From NCBI GenBank assembly GCA_023213395.1, contig CM041465.1, positions 200,081,741 through 200,145,740 of the forward strand: DNA of 64,000 nucleotides. Reading direction: 5' to 3'. This document shows, one piece after another, positions 48,523 through 59,285 of the stretch. The translations under genes were made by a program, and so were the position numbers. The first letter of the stretch is position 1. The number at the start of each line of letters is the position of its first letter. The notes under the pieces were generated by a model, which made no database searches, was not told the DNA's origin, and saw only the letters and a list, made by a program, of their open reading frames with translations. This stretch comes from Cycas panzhihuaensis. Taxonomy: Eukaryota; Cycadophyta.

Positions 48523-49370
48523 TTCTTTCCCTTAATGGTCATCACGAACAACTTGTCTTCTCTTTAAACTTGTGAAATTTGTACTTGACAAAAACTTTGA
48601 AGATTTATCTTTTAGCTTGATCATTATTAATTATTCTCATCCTTTTAGCAATGTGTGTGTCTTCGCCATTAAATGGTGCAAAAAATCTGCAAATAAATGT
48701 AGCTTGATTTAAACGTGGATGTGTTGTTACAACTTTGACTTTAACTTCTATAATTTTAACTTCGTCTTCTAAAAACTTTGTGTTGTGAGTGACTATCATA
48801 TCATTATATTTCTCCTCCTCAAATGGAGGATTAGGTTATTGTGCAATAAGATGATCATATATTTGACTTGAATCTTCTTTAATATTTTCATAATAATCCA
48901 CTAGTCCTGGCACTTGTCTCACATGCTCAACAATATCAATGTTAGATTTAATAAGAGTATCTCTCCCATATGTAGAAATCAAGATGTCTCATACAGATTT
49001 GAAAGTTATCAATTCATACACTTTAGAAAACACATTATTATCTATAGTACAAAATAGTAAAGCTAAGGTTTCATTGTCTTTTTTAATGTTTTCCTTAATA
49101 TTAACATTATAGTCATTTTGTAAGTAGTTCCAAAGATCATGTGTAATAAAATAATGTTGTATTGTCTTATGCCATAGTAAAAAATTATGACCATAAAATA
49201 TAGGAAATTGTACTTTACTAAGATTAATTACCATTTTATAGAAAACTTTAGTACATAAAAGGAATATACTTGGCTTGTCGCGTGCTTTATGATCAATTTC
49301 TTTTAGGATATACTGAATGCTCAAGTTTAGCAACTTCAAAACTGTACTAAACAAAGTCAGAATAAAGTGA
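48523..49370 (-). pseudogene. Copia-type gag pseudogene directly joined to a 3' LTR (non-autonomous element)
   Basis: The minus strand reads VQFPIFYGHNFLLWHKTIQH, YFITHDLWNYLQNDY, KKDNETLALLFCTIDNNVFS and DILISTYGRD, a clear UBN2-type gag. After about 120 codons and a stop the reading passes to a different C-terminal part: VKVVTTHPRLNQATFICRFF, then APFNGEDTHIAKRMRIINND. That part runs to the polypurine tract with no protease or polymerase between. The layout is that of a gag-only, non-autonomous LTR element. Its 5' LTR was not found. Confidence 0.6.
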
Positions 49371-50570
49371 AATTATACCAATATGGAGATCAACAAAAGA
49401 ACTATTCAATGGAACTGAGCGTTTTGAAAACTGGTTCTTACAAGTCAATATTTTAATGAACCCAAGATACAATAATCTTTTTAAGGCTTAACGGGAGCCT
49501 AGGGCTTAAAATATTATAAAAATGCAAATAAATAATTCTAGAACAATGTGAAATAGTCAAGTATGGTCTAGAGAGCTACTTTATATACTTTTCAGTTGAA
49601 AATTTTGAGAAATAATATATAAAAATATGTAATAATGATAAATTAGAGGCTATTAAGTACCTCAATTTTGATAGATTTGAAAATATGAAAAAACACTTTA
49701 AAATTTATAAATAATAGTGTTAGTTCAAAGAGGAGTGAGTCAGCTTCCCAACGAAACTAATGGATCTGAATTCTGATATAAAATAGAAAAGTTATAATAG
49801 AAATAACAAGTACTTTTATGTAAAAGTGTTTAAAAAATGCTAAAATGTCACTTTCAATGATTAAAATATTGATAAAAGTAAATCCTAAAAAATAAAATGA
49901 ATAGATGGTGATGAAGTTTGTTGATACTAGATGACTTCATAATAGATCTGGGTAGAAAATAATCACCCGGTGATAAAATATAATATGATTAAAAAGGATT
50001 TTTATGAAAATAGTTCAAAACAGTTTAAAAAATGAATGATCGACTTTAAATTGATTAAAAGTGGGTCAAATCAGCTCCAAATAGGGCATATGATCAGTCA
50101 AAATCATACTTCAAAAACTTTTAGACGCAATGGGATAGGTTTCATAAAAAACTGATGACCCAATCAAAAGTTATGGTAAAACTTTGCTAGGTACCCTATG
50201 TGAAATGGAAAAATAAAAAAAATAAAAAAGAAAAGTTTTATAAAAAAATGAATTAGCCCCTTTAACGAAGTGACTAACGGTCACGTGTAAGGACACAGGG
50301 CCGGGGGCTAAGCTTTTAAAAATGGATTTGAAATTATGTATAATTATTTTTTTTTTTTTTTTAAAACCTTATAAAAAACTGAAAAAAAAAATGAAAATTT
50401 TGAAACAATGGCGCTCGTGACGCTGCTGCAGCTGCCGCACTTATCACCACTGCCCACTGTGCTACCATAGTTGACGCATAGCCTATGCAGATACTGTCGC
50501 CGTGTAGAGGATGGCGCTCAAGATCTCCAAGGCTTACAATGTGCTCAACGGATTTTTTTTTTCAATGGAT
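49371..50570. other. AT-rich unassigned DNA with homopolymer tracts
   Basis: No domain was recognised. T and A runs lie near 50347-50395 and 50551-50581. A short GC-rich patch at 50408-50540 can be read as an alanine-rich peptide (ARDAAAAAALITTAHCATIV) but is not identifiable. It may be the first part of the gene-fragment cluster that follows. Confidence 0.35.
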
Positions 50571-51625
50571 TTTTTTTTTTTTGATTTGGATATTACAACT
50601 CCTAAGATTACGATACCCACTGACTTTTGTCTTGATGGCACCCAAAAGACTAATCTTCTGCTTGATTTGGGTTACTTTACATTTAATACAGAGGATGGAA
50701 ATCAATTAAAATCCCTTGAGGCTAAAGAGATCTATATGCAATTCAATTTGGGATTAAAAGATATCTCAATTTTTTTTAGTTGATGGGGATTATGACTGGA
50801 GAGAAAAGTGTCATAGTAAGTCAACTTCAATGCCTCCCTGATAAGATAATTCTAGGTGTCTTCCTGTTCTTGATGAATGTGGCATTACTATATCCCTACA
50901 ATAGATCTGTGTTCCTTATCCTTTGTACCTATCAACCAGGCTGTGTGTGAGGATACCTTCTTTAGGTTTTTATTTTTCTCCAGCTCGTTACCATCGTCTA
51001 TTACAAGTAGTTAGAATATTTCAAGCTAGTGAGAATGGTTAAATTTCAAATTCTATTTGTCCTTGGGATCCTTCTAATTTTGAGGGATATATATCTGTCC
51101 TAGGATGGAAGGGAGTTGGAAATAGAGAGCGTGTATAGCAACCTAGGTTTGCTGCTTTAGTTGGTCAATTTCTTTATATTCTGGAATCACATACTGCCCA
51201 CTCTTACAAATATAGGATAAGCCTTAGAGGAAAGAAGGTTTGTATTGTAGTGGCAGAAGTAGTTGGTGATGTGGAAAATGTGCTTACAGTTTGTGATGCA
51301 GGGTAGTTCAATAGTAAGGTCGCAGAGTTAGTTAATACATTGGTCTTGTGGTGGGATGATGAGATTTCAAGAAGAAATTGGCAGAGTCACCTCCAAGGAG
51401 CTATATATCAAGCATTAGCTTCTGTTGTTATTGCTAGGTTGGATGAAATTCCAACTGATCAAGAGATTGTTACTCATGAATTAGCTAAAGATAATGAAGC
51501 ATTGGATCTTGCTAAGAGAATTGTTAGGTTTGTGGCATGATGAAACTGTTGTTTCTGCTTCTCCATCTTTGCCCCTTGGAGATTTGATAATGGCAATGAT
51601 GCAGCTTCGTTGTGAGATAATTTTG
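50571..51625 (+). pseudogene. VPS13-like (bridge-type lipid-transfer protein) pseudogene fragment
   Basis: VPS13 proteins are very large membrane-contact-site lipid transporters. Through several frameshifts the plus strand reads ITIPTDFCLDGTQKTNLLLD, LGYFTFNTEDG, EAKEIYMQFNLGLKDIS, then ARYHRLLQVVRIFQAS, CPWDPSNFEGYISVLGWKGV, QPRFAALVGQFLYILESHTA, RISLRGKKV, GDVENVLTVCDAG and ISRRNWQSHLQGAIYQALAS, ending near LGDLIMAMMQL. This matches, by memory, the region of plant VPS13 around its internal PH-like domain, over about 330 residues. No intron is visible although the plant gene is rich in introns, so a processed origin is likely. The longest open piece is 51340-51540. Confidence 0.7.
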
Positions 51626-51769
51626 TGATTTTTGAGGGGCTGTTATTTTTTGTTCAGCTTCTCGTTCGAGATGAGAGAGCGCATATTGTTTTTTTGTATC
51701 TTCTTATTTTTTTTCTTCGGTATAACCAACTCAGAGAACCAATGATTCTCACTTGGCCAACAGTTTACT

Positions 51770-52345
51770 CCTCCTATGCCACTGCTCACTTATGATTATT
51801 TAGATCTACCTACAGACCTATCGTATGCTTTTTCAGTTTTTTTTAAATTAAATTTTCCTGCGTGGTGTCACTGTTTCAGGCGTTCTTTGCATACTCTGTT
51901 TCATGCTGCTTTCTTGGTGGAATTGCTCCCGTTAGCTTCATGGATTCCTTTGGTTTCCATTCACAAAACCTTGGTTTCCAATCATGAAATGAGACTAATT
52001 GAATGGTTTTAAATTTTGCCAAGGAATTTAACTACCCAATAATTGCTTGTTTGCCAGTAAGTGTTGGGTTCTTTTTTGGAAGTTGTTATTGTACAAAGGG
52101 TTGCTAAGGTTTTGCTATCCTCTCTGTTGAGGATGAGACTCGAATTTACAAAAGTGGGGCTTCTTGGAGCTCAATCTTACATCATGGAATTAGGTTCTAG
52201 GAACTATTTTCAAGGTGTACCTGGGGCCAAGGATGGTTTCGGTGCTTTATGTAGACTTTGCCTAGATGCTAAACTCTATGAGATAATAGAGAATATGTGC
52301 AAGAATTTACGGCGGAGGCTAAGGTTCCAAGCTAGAGGAACTGAA
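51770..52345 (+). pseudogene. Unidentified coding-like fragment
   Basis: Open pieces in two frames continue one another: FFAYSVSCCFLGGIAPVSFM, FAKEFNYPIIACLPVSVGFF and ILSVEDETRIYKSGASWSSI. The composition suggests a hydrophobic or membrane protein part followed by a soluble part. I cannot assign a family. It lies between the VPS13-like and transporter fragments in the same orientation. Confidence 0.35.
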
Positions 52346-52385
52346 AGGTAGTAAGATGTTAGGCCAGTTCAGTTACCTGTGCTGT

Positions 52386-52585
52386 AGAGATAGATTTTAT
52401 GGATTATCTAAAGAAAAAATACAATACTTTGACTTGTTTAAAAATAAGAAAATAAGACTTGCTTTACTTGTTGGAGTACCAATTTATTGGTATCAATACT
52501 GTAATGTATTACAGTCCCACTATTGTGGAGTTGGCTGGTGGAATTGCATCTATGGGATGGTCACTACGCTTAATAGGGGTTGAGG
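52386..52585 (+). pseudogene. Inositol/sugar transporter (MFS) fragment
   Basis: The reading (one frame change near 52440-52475) gives EIDFMDYLKKKYN, then FIGINTVMYYSPTIVELAGG. The GINTVMYYSPTI.. block is the hallmark of transmembrane segment 7 in plant inositol transporters and related sugar porters. Only about 60 residues survive, then similarity stops at about 52585. Confidence 0.65.
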
Positions 52586-52589
52586 TAGT

Positions 52590-55280
52590 TAACAACCAAT
52601 GTTTGGGTATGGATGGAATCCTATAAGCGGAAGAGAACACCACACAAGGCATCCATGCACCAGAGCGTGAGTTCAGGACCTGTGAATGGTGCCTAACTTC
52701 CTTGGAGTAGATTTCGCTTTTGGTTTCGAGAGGCGAGATACACACAGGGGTATCTCAGATAGTCCTAAAGGGTAAGGTCCTTCCACTCTTGGATGGCCAG
52801 AAGGGAGGAGGAGAGACCCACAAAGGAGAGGTTCCTATAGCAAAGGAACGTAAGATAGGGTACAATAGGCAAAGGGTATAAGACAAGCACATATAGGCCC
52901 TCCTTAGGCTAATTAGCCTAAGGTGAATCTAAACAAAGAAGGGAATGGAAAAAAGGGGGACTAAGAGCTACACTCCCTCTCTTTTCCTTTTTAATAACAA
53001 AAGACAAAAAAAAGAAAAGAAAGCAAGCGTTTTGTATACACTCAAGCATGCATACTAAAGTGAAATGTAACTAAGGGCTGCTTTCGGTTTAGGTAAGAAA
53101 AATGGGGAGGTGCAATCCCTATTATGTCATTTTTCCTATAAAAGCAACCGCGTAGCACACATATGTAAAGTGAATGCAAATAAATTGATTTGTTACACTT
53201 TTTATCTTTATGTGATTTATTATGCAAATACAATGAATGCCTAATAAAAGCACAAAAAGAAGGAGGTAGAGGAAGGGAAACGACGCATGCCCAGAAAGCG
53301 AAGCGGTTGATGGGAAATCTCACTTATATGCCATGTATGCCCTTTCGTCCTTAGTTGACGTGTAACCATATTGGAGTGAAAGTGAAGTGGGGGGCTTCCT
53401 TACCTTCCTCGTGTAAAGGATGAAACAAAGCAGGAAAGTAAATAGAGCCAAAAAACCATACAAGAAAGTGGAAAAATGGAAGAGGAAAGAAGGGCGAGGA
53501 CTTACCCAGATTAGTGCATTCTTTCCCTTCACAAACGCTGTCGTAAACCTACAATCACAAAGGGTTTTCCCTTCTAAGAAGGGGCTATCAAGATGCAAGA
53601 TACTATATAGGCAATGATACAAAATAAACGCTAAAATTTTATACCTTAAGTTAATAAAACTACTACTCAAATCAACTCTGCTCTCCTTTAAGAAAAACAA
53701 TGTATACCAAGTGAGAAAGGAAGGCTAGCCTCAGAATGGCAAAGCCCCCTATAAGTGGACCTCCACGCATCCTTAGAATATAACAGAATGGTGGTTATGT
53801 GACAGCCTATGAGCAGCAAACAAGCATGGGAATGAATGTCATAGGACGTGGAAGAGATGCCTAAGTAGCAGAGTCGCTATGGGCAGCGAATCACACACTA
53901 GCCTTGGACAATGTTAGGGGCTTAAAGAGGGCCCAAAGGGAGAGCACACATGCTTGGAACTAGTGCAACAAGGGTTATGTATGCTAATATCTAGAACAGG
54001 CTTGGGTCTCACCAACTCCTGGTTTGCTCAAGGGAAGCAAAAACATAAGAGAGGAAGGATGGGAAGGGCTTTTCCCTTGGGGAGTAGGCAGCCTTCACTT
54101 CACCCAGTCCTTATGGACCCTCTCCCACAACTTTCTTGAGAGAAACCAATGGAGAATGGGAGAAAGATTGAGGTATTGAAGCCAAAAAAAAGAAAGAGCA
54201 GTCCCTTTTACAACAAAAAGACCAAAAAGAGGAAAATAGTATACTTTTAAACAAGCTCTAATGGAGTAAATATGTGCTGAAACATAAAACCAAGGTAAGG
54301 GGTACCTGTTAGGCTATGTTAGGGGTAGATCTACCCCTACAAATAGTGGAAGATGGAAGGTCCTACAAGGTTTGTAGGGTACCTTACAAAGTGGAGCTGC
54401 AGGAGACACTTGCTGGATGAAACTGAAGGATAAGAGCAGAGATCTCGCTTCGAAATGCTTGGTGGAGAGTCTTCTGCCACATGACAGAGCTACTATAGGT
54501 GAATCCTGGGCTGGAATGGTAGAAAACACTAGCATCGTAGGCATACTTATGAAAAGAGAGGAAGGAGAGAGTAGAATTACATTAGTAGAAAGTGTTATTG
54601 GAGAGCTAAGAGAGGTAAAATGAGGTCTTTTTGGGGATATATCCCCATCCTAACCCTAATCGAGTGATTATGGTTCAGGTAGGGCTGATTTGGTAATTTA
54701 TCCATGTGGAAGTTCCATAAAAAAAATGAGAATTGCCATGGTGGATAAAAAAATAATGAGCAACAATCACACCGTGGTAAACCTCATAGTACCGCGGTAA
54801 ACTTTGCGGTACCGCTTTAGTTTATAGCGATGCGAGATCAGAATGCTAAAATAGCAATGGAGAGAGTTCTAGAAGCCCTAAATGGAGATGTGCTAGGTCT
54901 AGGAGAGGCTAGACCTTCTATCCAGGTGGCTAGGGACAGTCCAGATGACATGTAGGCTAGACCAAATGAGACATCAGGAGATAGGATTCCCAAAAGTGTT
55001 ATAAAAGAATGCGAGATCAAGGTGTGAGCAGATCACATGAGTTAAGTGAGGCTTGAGGTGACGTGGAGGTAGCACGAAGGATTGTAGAGTGCCATAGGGA
55101 TTCCTACCTCGTGGAGAGGTAGGCCCCATGGGTTGTCATAGGCTGAAAATATGACAAGCAGCATGATCAAGCAACAGATGTAAGGTGATCACTCAAATGT
55201 GGCAGTCAATCATATAATAAAGCAATGCTTCTATCTACCTTTCTAAACAAACAATAAAGGTGAAAAGGAATAAGCATACC
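52590..55280. other. Mixed-composition repeat DNA, probably part of the right-hand gypsy element
   Basis: Base composition is distinctly higher in G+C than the left two-thirds. No domain was recognised. A perfect 22-bp palindrome lies at 52902-52923 and a GGTACC-rich motif at 54771-54815. Many short ORFs on both strands show no familiar protein. A very long LTR or 3' non-coding region of the minus-strand gypsy element is possible but was not demonstrated. Confidence 0.35.
52902..52923. repeat. Perfect 22-bp palindrome
   Basis: CCTTAGGCTAATTAGCCTAAGG reads identically on both strands, with no loop. Confidence 0.95.
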
Positions 55281-55289
55281 TGTACTTAC

Positions 55290-55620
55290 TTGAGTTGATC
55301 TGTCCATACCCATTCCCAGTAGCCTAGGTGAGATGGGATACTGCCACCTGGGAGTCGCAAAGAAGAAAAATGAATCAATGGTAAAAACAGAGCATATCGA
55401 TGAGGGCTTTAATAACGGACGTATACTCAGCTTTGTTATTGGTGGCCTCAGGGAGGAAGACTCCAGAACATAGGAAATCATATCTGGAAGGGTTGCGAAG
55501 AATCCACATGGTGGCAGAGGGACCAAGATTACTGCGGCTTCTCTCGTCGGTGAAGATGAAGAGAGTCATGGGTGAGAAAAGAAAGTGTCTCGGTAGAGAA
55601 AATATGTAATAGAGTCGTAG
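55290..55620 (-). pseudogene. RNase H domain fragment, isolated
   Basis: The minus strand reads TLFIFTDERSRSNLGPSATM, then EATNNKAEYTSVIKALIDM, then after a stop LCDSQVAVSHLT. These are the FTDGASRGNPGPA, TNN.AEY..L and DSQLAV blocks of RNase HI domains, closest in style to the second (archaeal-type) RNase H acquired by Tat-lineage gypsy elements. The first catalytic aspartate is in place (TDERS), as are E and D of the next blocks. It is more than 6 kb from the integrase at 61989-63150 on the same strand, so it is either displaced or from another element. Confidence 0.6.
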
Positions 55621-55624
55621 TCGT

Positions 55625-58600
55625 AGAAAAAGGGACTCATATGGCTAGTAATGATGTCTACAAAGGGTAGGAGGACCCAACAATGAGGCTAACCGAGGAT
55701 AGGAGTAGACTATTCAACCACTAGCAGAGAGCAGGCAGCGAGAAGGCCACCCTAAGGTGCCAAAGGTTGCTTAAGAAAGCAAAGAGCGATTCTAAATGGA
55801 GGGAGCATTCCCTTTGGAGACCCCAGGGGCATGAACGGGCTGCAAAAATGAATCTATGATGGTGAAACGAGCCAAATGAGTATAAACTCGAGCATGCACA
55901 GGAGTGGCATGTAAAACAAGATAGAAGAGCCCTGTTTCCCAACTACTGGGAATGGACTCGAGACACATCGACCCAGGTATGTTCAGGTATACGTTCTCAC
56001 TTCTTCCTGCTCATGCTTGATTGAGATTATTTAGTGTAGACTACTTGATATATGCCTGCCTACATGCATTGCTTCTCTGCCTGATCATATTGCATGTGCT
56101 TACAGCATACTATCAGCCTATGACGACTTACAATGGGGGCATTCCTCAGTGAACGCTACACCCCATATGGCGCACATCCACCCACATTGTCTCCACAACC
56201 TCTCAGGATATTTCAGTTAGTTATGTCTACCTATTTTATGACATTTTGCTCACGTTGCAGTCTCTTCCAAGTTTGGTTAATCCCTTGGTTGAGACTCACT
56301 TTACTGTTCTAGCTGCTTGCCCATCATTTAGATGTTTCCCCCTAATGTTTTAGGCTTAATTTACCCTTAATAACAGCTCCAAAACCTTTATTTCTGCTGT
56401 TTTATTCCTTTTTCTGTTGCCAGTCTGGTACCGCTGCAAACTCAGTAGTACCGCAATCTTTGCCACGGTACCGCCAGGTTTGCCGTGGTACGACAGTTTG
56501 AATTTCAAAAAAGAAAACCACGCGACAGTTTCCGCTTTTTTCACAGAACTACCATGTGGCTCCTGTCGATTCACGTCGCCCTGACATCCCCAACGTTTAC
56601 CAGCAGTGAACAGGGGATAAAGGGGGGTTTTCCTCCTCATTTTGAGATCTTTTGCCCATTCTTCTAACTTTTTACTCAAAATTTACATAGAAAGACATAC
56701 ACTACATTCACAGAAACCTATCACAAAGGAGAAGACACTGCTACAAGCTAGATTTTCAGGGACCATTGCTGCCCCCACAACTCTCAACAGTAGGCTTCAC
56801 ATCTTCTTGCAAGTGACCAAGGTTTCAAGGAAGATTTCTACTAAAAGCTCCTCAAAAGGACCAACTACCAAGGTTCCAAGCTTACAAAGATATTTCTACA
56901 CTTCACTCTTGCAAAAACTTGCCACTATTATTCACCATATGCTGGCTATTTCTGCTATTTCCTAACAGCAAACTTATGTTTGGTTCTTCCCCAACAAGGT
57001 ACTCTCTGCTCTTACTTGCAATTTGTGTTGTTCTTGTTTCTTTTATGTTTTGGTGAATAAATTTCTAGTTTGTATAGCTTTATGTTGTTGCACTTGATGA
57101 ACACCACTTTCTTTTTCTTTTGAGACATTCTTGTTTCCCCCAATCATTCCACTCAACTCGTTCTTAGTTGGCTGTTGCAAAGGGGCAACATAAAGAGGAT
57201 TTGAGGGAGGTAGGTGGGTTCTGTCCCCTGTTCTGCCCTTCTCCCCAAGGGTTTTGTCCCTTATCCTCTTTTCCTTTGTCATCAAAGCCTTCCTATGAAT
57301 CAGGTTAAGGGATTTTGGAGAATTCAGTTTCGGAGCTAAAACCAGCTTTGGCAACCCGTTGCCACACCAGTTCTAGAAATTCCATCTGTCAGTGTTGAGC
57401 CCTACCTAAGCCCCAAACCTTTCCATTGCTCTCTTATTTTTTACTATTTGCTGTCCCATGACCTTGTTGTGAGCCTGTTCCTCCCTTCCGAGTTCCGTGG
57501 AGACTCTTTGTGGGTGAGTTAGCCATTCCGAGGCTATACTCTTTTCCTTTGTGGGTATGCTTATGGTGTACGTTGGCAGGAGATTTTATTACATGTTGTC
57601 ATTTTACTTTGCTACATATTGATGCTTAGCATAGATTTATGTAGTTCTATTTGATTTTAGTACCTATATTCAGTATATTTTGTGGCTCCTCTTCTGAGAG
57701 GGAGGTACTCTCCTAACTTGCTTGCAGGATCTTGCGTTAGTGGAGTTGCACGCGGAACGAAACCCATTGCAGGTTAGTTCTACGTTTAGTGCATTCCTTG
57801 TTCTTTCACACTTTTTCTTTTGCTTCTTTTCAGCTTTTTTACTTTTGCATGTTTACGAGGAGGTATGTTAGCCCCTCTTCGGTTGCTTACGGGAACTATC
57901 GCCAACCAGCATCGCATGCACAATGAGCAGAATAGAAAGGAGCGGGAGCTAAAGGGACGAGCAACACTCCACTCGGGAACCAGATCTAGGTACTCTTTTT
58001 ATTCCCTACATATCTCTTTTACACCGTCGTCTTTTATACATATACTTTTATAGTTAGGAACGTGTAAAGAATTAAAAAGGGAAAAAGGAATGTGTGTTTA
58101 CTTTACATTGTTTCGTCCATCGGTTAGCTTAGCATAGTTAGATTGTTTGTATTGTGTTAGAGCTACCCACATTGTACCCTCTTTTTACCTACGCTTAGAC
58201 ATATTTACTTGCCTTTCTGTCTCGTTCCCTTCTCATTTCCTTGAGAAGACGCAATGCACCAGGCACTTTCTCCTCTTCCTGGCCATCTGAGGGGTAGGAA
58301 GGCCTCGCTTTGCACGGCTACCTGGAAGTAACCAGGCACCTCTATAGTCCCGAATCCGCGCTCCGGCACGGACGCCCTGCGAGGTGAAGTCCTTGCTGTT
58401 TAGTTTAACTAGCTTTGTACCTTTCATCCCCTTTTGCTAGACGTAGGGACACCACCCCGCGGCAAGCGTTTCAGGCCCTAGCAAAAATGAGTCAGCAAGG
58501 CGCCATAAATGCACCTGAAAGAACAGGCAAAACAAGGACTATAGAAGAGAAAGAGGAGACAGGGCCAGAAGGCAATAGTGATCAGGGATGAGAGATGGCC

Positions 58601-59090
58601 TCAAGGGCTATCTTGAAGGCAAAAACAGAGAAAGTACCCATTGAGACCCCCACCTATATAAGGAAACTCGATTAAAATAGGATTCATTTTCGCGAGCTCA
58701 TGAATGAATCAGAGCCCTTTCCTTACGCAGCAGAGCACTACCTAACTTTGGAGACATGAAGAGGAGGATCTGACCATTGGATTGAGACGCGGAGACAACC
58801 ATTGAGACCAGAGCAATGAGATGGTGATGGCACGACCAGTTCTAGTTAGTAGATTATCAAAACCCAACCCCATCTCGCAGTTTGAATTTTATTGCTTTTC
58901 ATATCTTTTTAGTGTAGTTTTGGGCCTCTTAAAGGTAAGAAGTGATCTCCCGCAGTCTAGATTGGACCCAGAGAGAGGTGGGACTGAGGCATTAGGAAGC
59001 CCTGGTCCTAGTGAGCCAGAAAGTGGCTCACTCGGGCAAAATTTTTTGGGGTCTTTGGGTAGAAAACTCTCTTTTTTGGGGGGTGACGTT
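55625..59090. other. Mixed-composition DNA; possible promoter and 5' region of the antisense gene
   Basis: A TATA-like GGGATAAAGGGGGG at about 56614-56628 precedes a C/T-rich stretch. Splice-like signals occur at 57714-57727 (CTAAC..TTGCAG) and 57774 (CAG/GTTAGT). An ATG at about 58487 opens MSQQGAINAPERTGKTRTIE with stops afterwards, continuing to HFRELMNESEPFPYAAEHYL. None of this is secure. The GGTACC-rich motif recurs at 56427-56491 and 59091-59131. Confidence 0.3.
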
Positions 59091-59285
59091 CACACTGCGG
59101 CAAAGATTGCGGTGCCACGATCTTTGCCGCTAGGCCCTGATCGCTGTAGGACCTAGGCCAAACTCTACGGTATCATGAAGTTTAGTGCAGTGCGAAGGCA
59201 AACTTGATGAAAAATAAAGAAGGGGGCCCAAGGGTACCCAAATCTTGACCAAATGAGGCCGAGGGACAGTCCAGAGGACAAAGAG

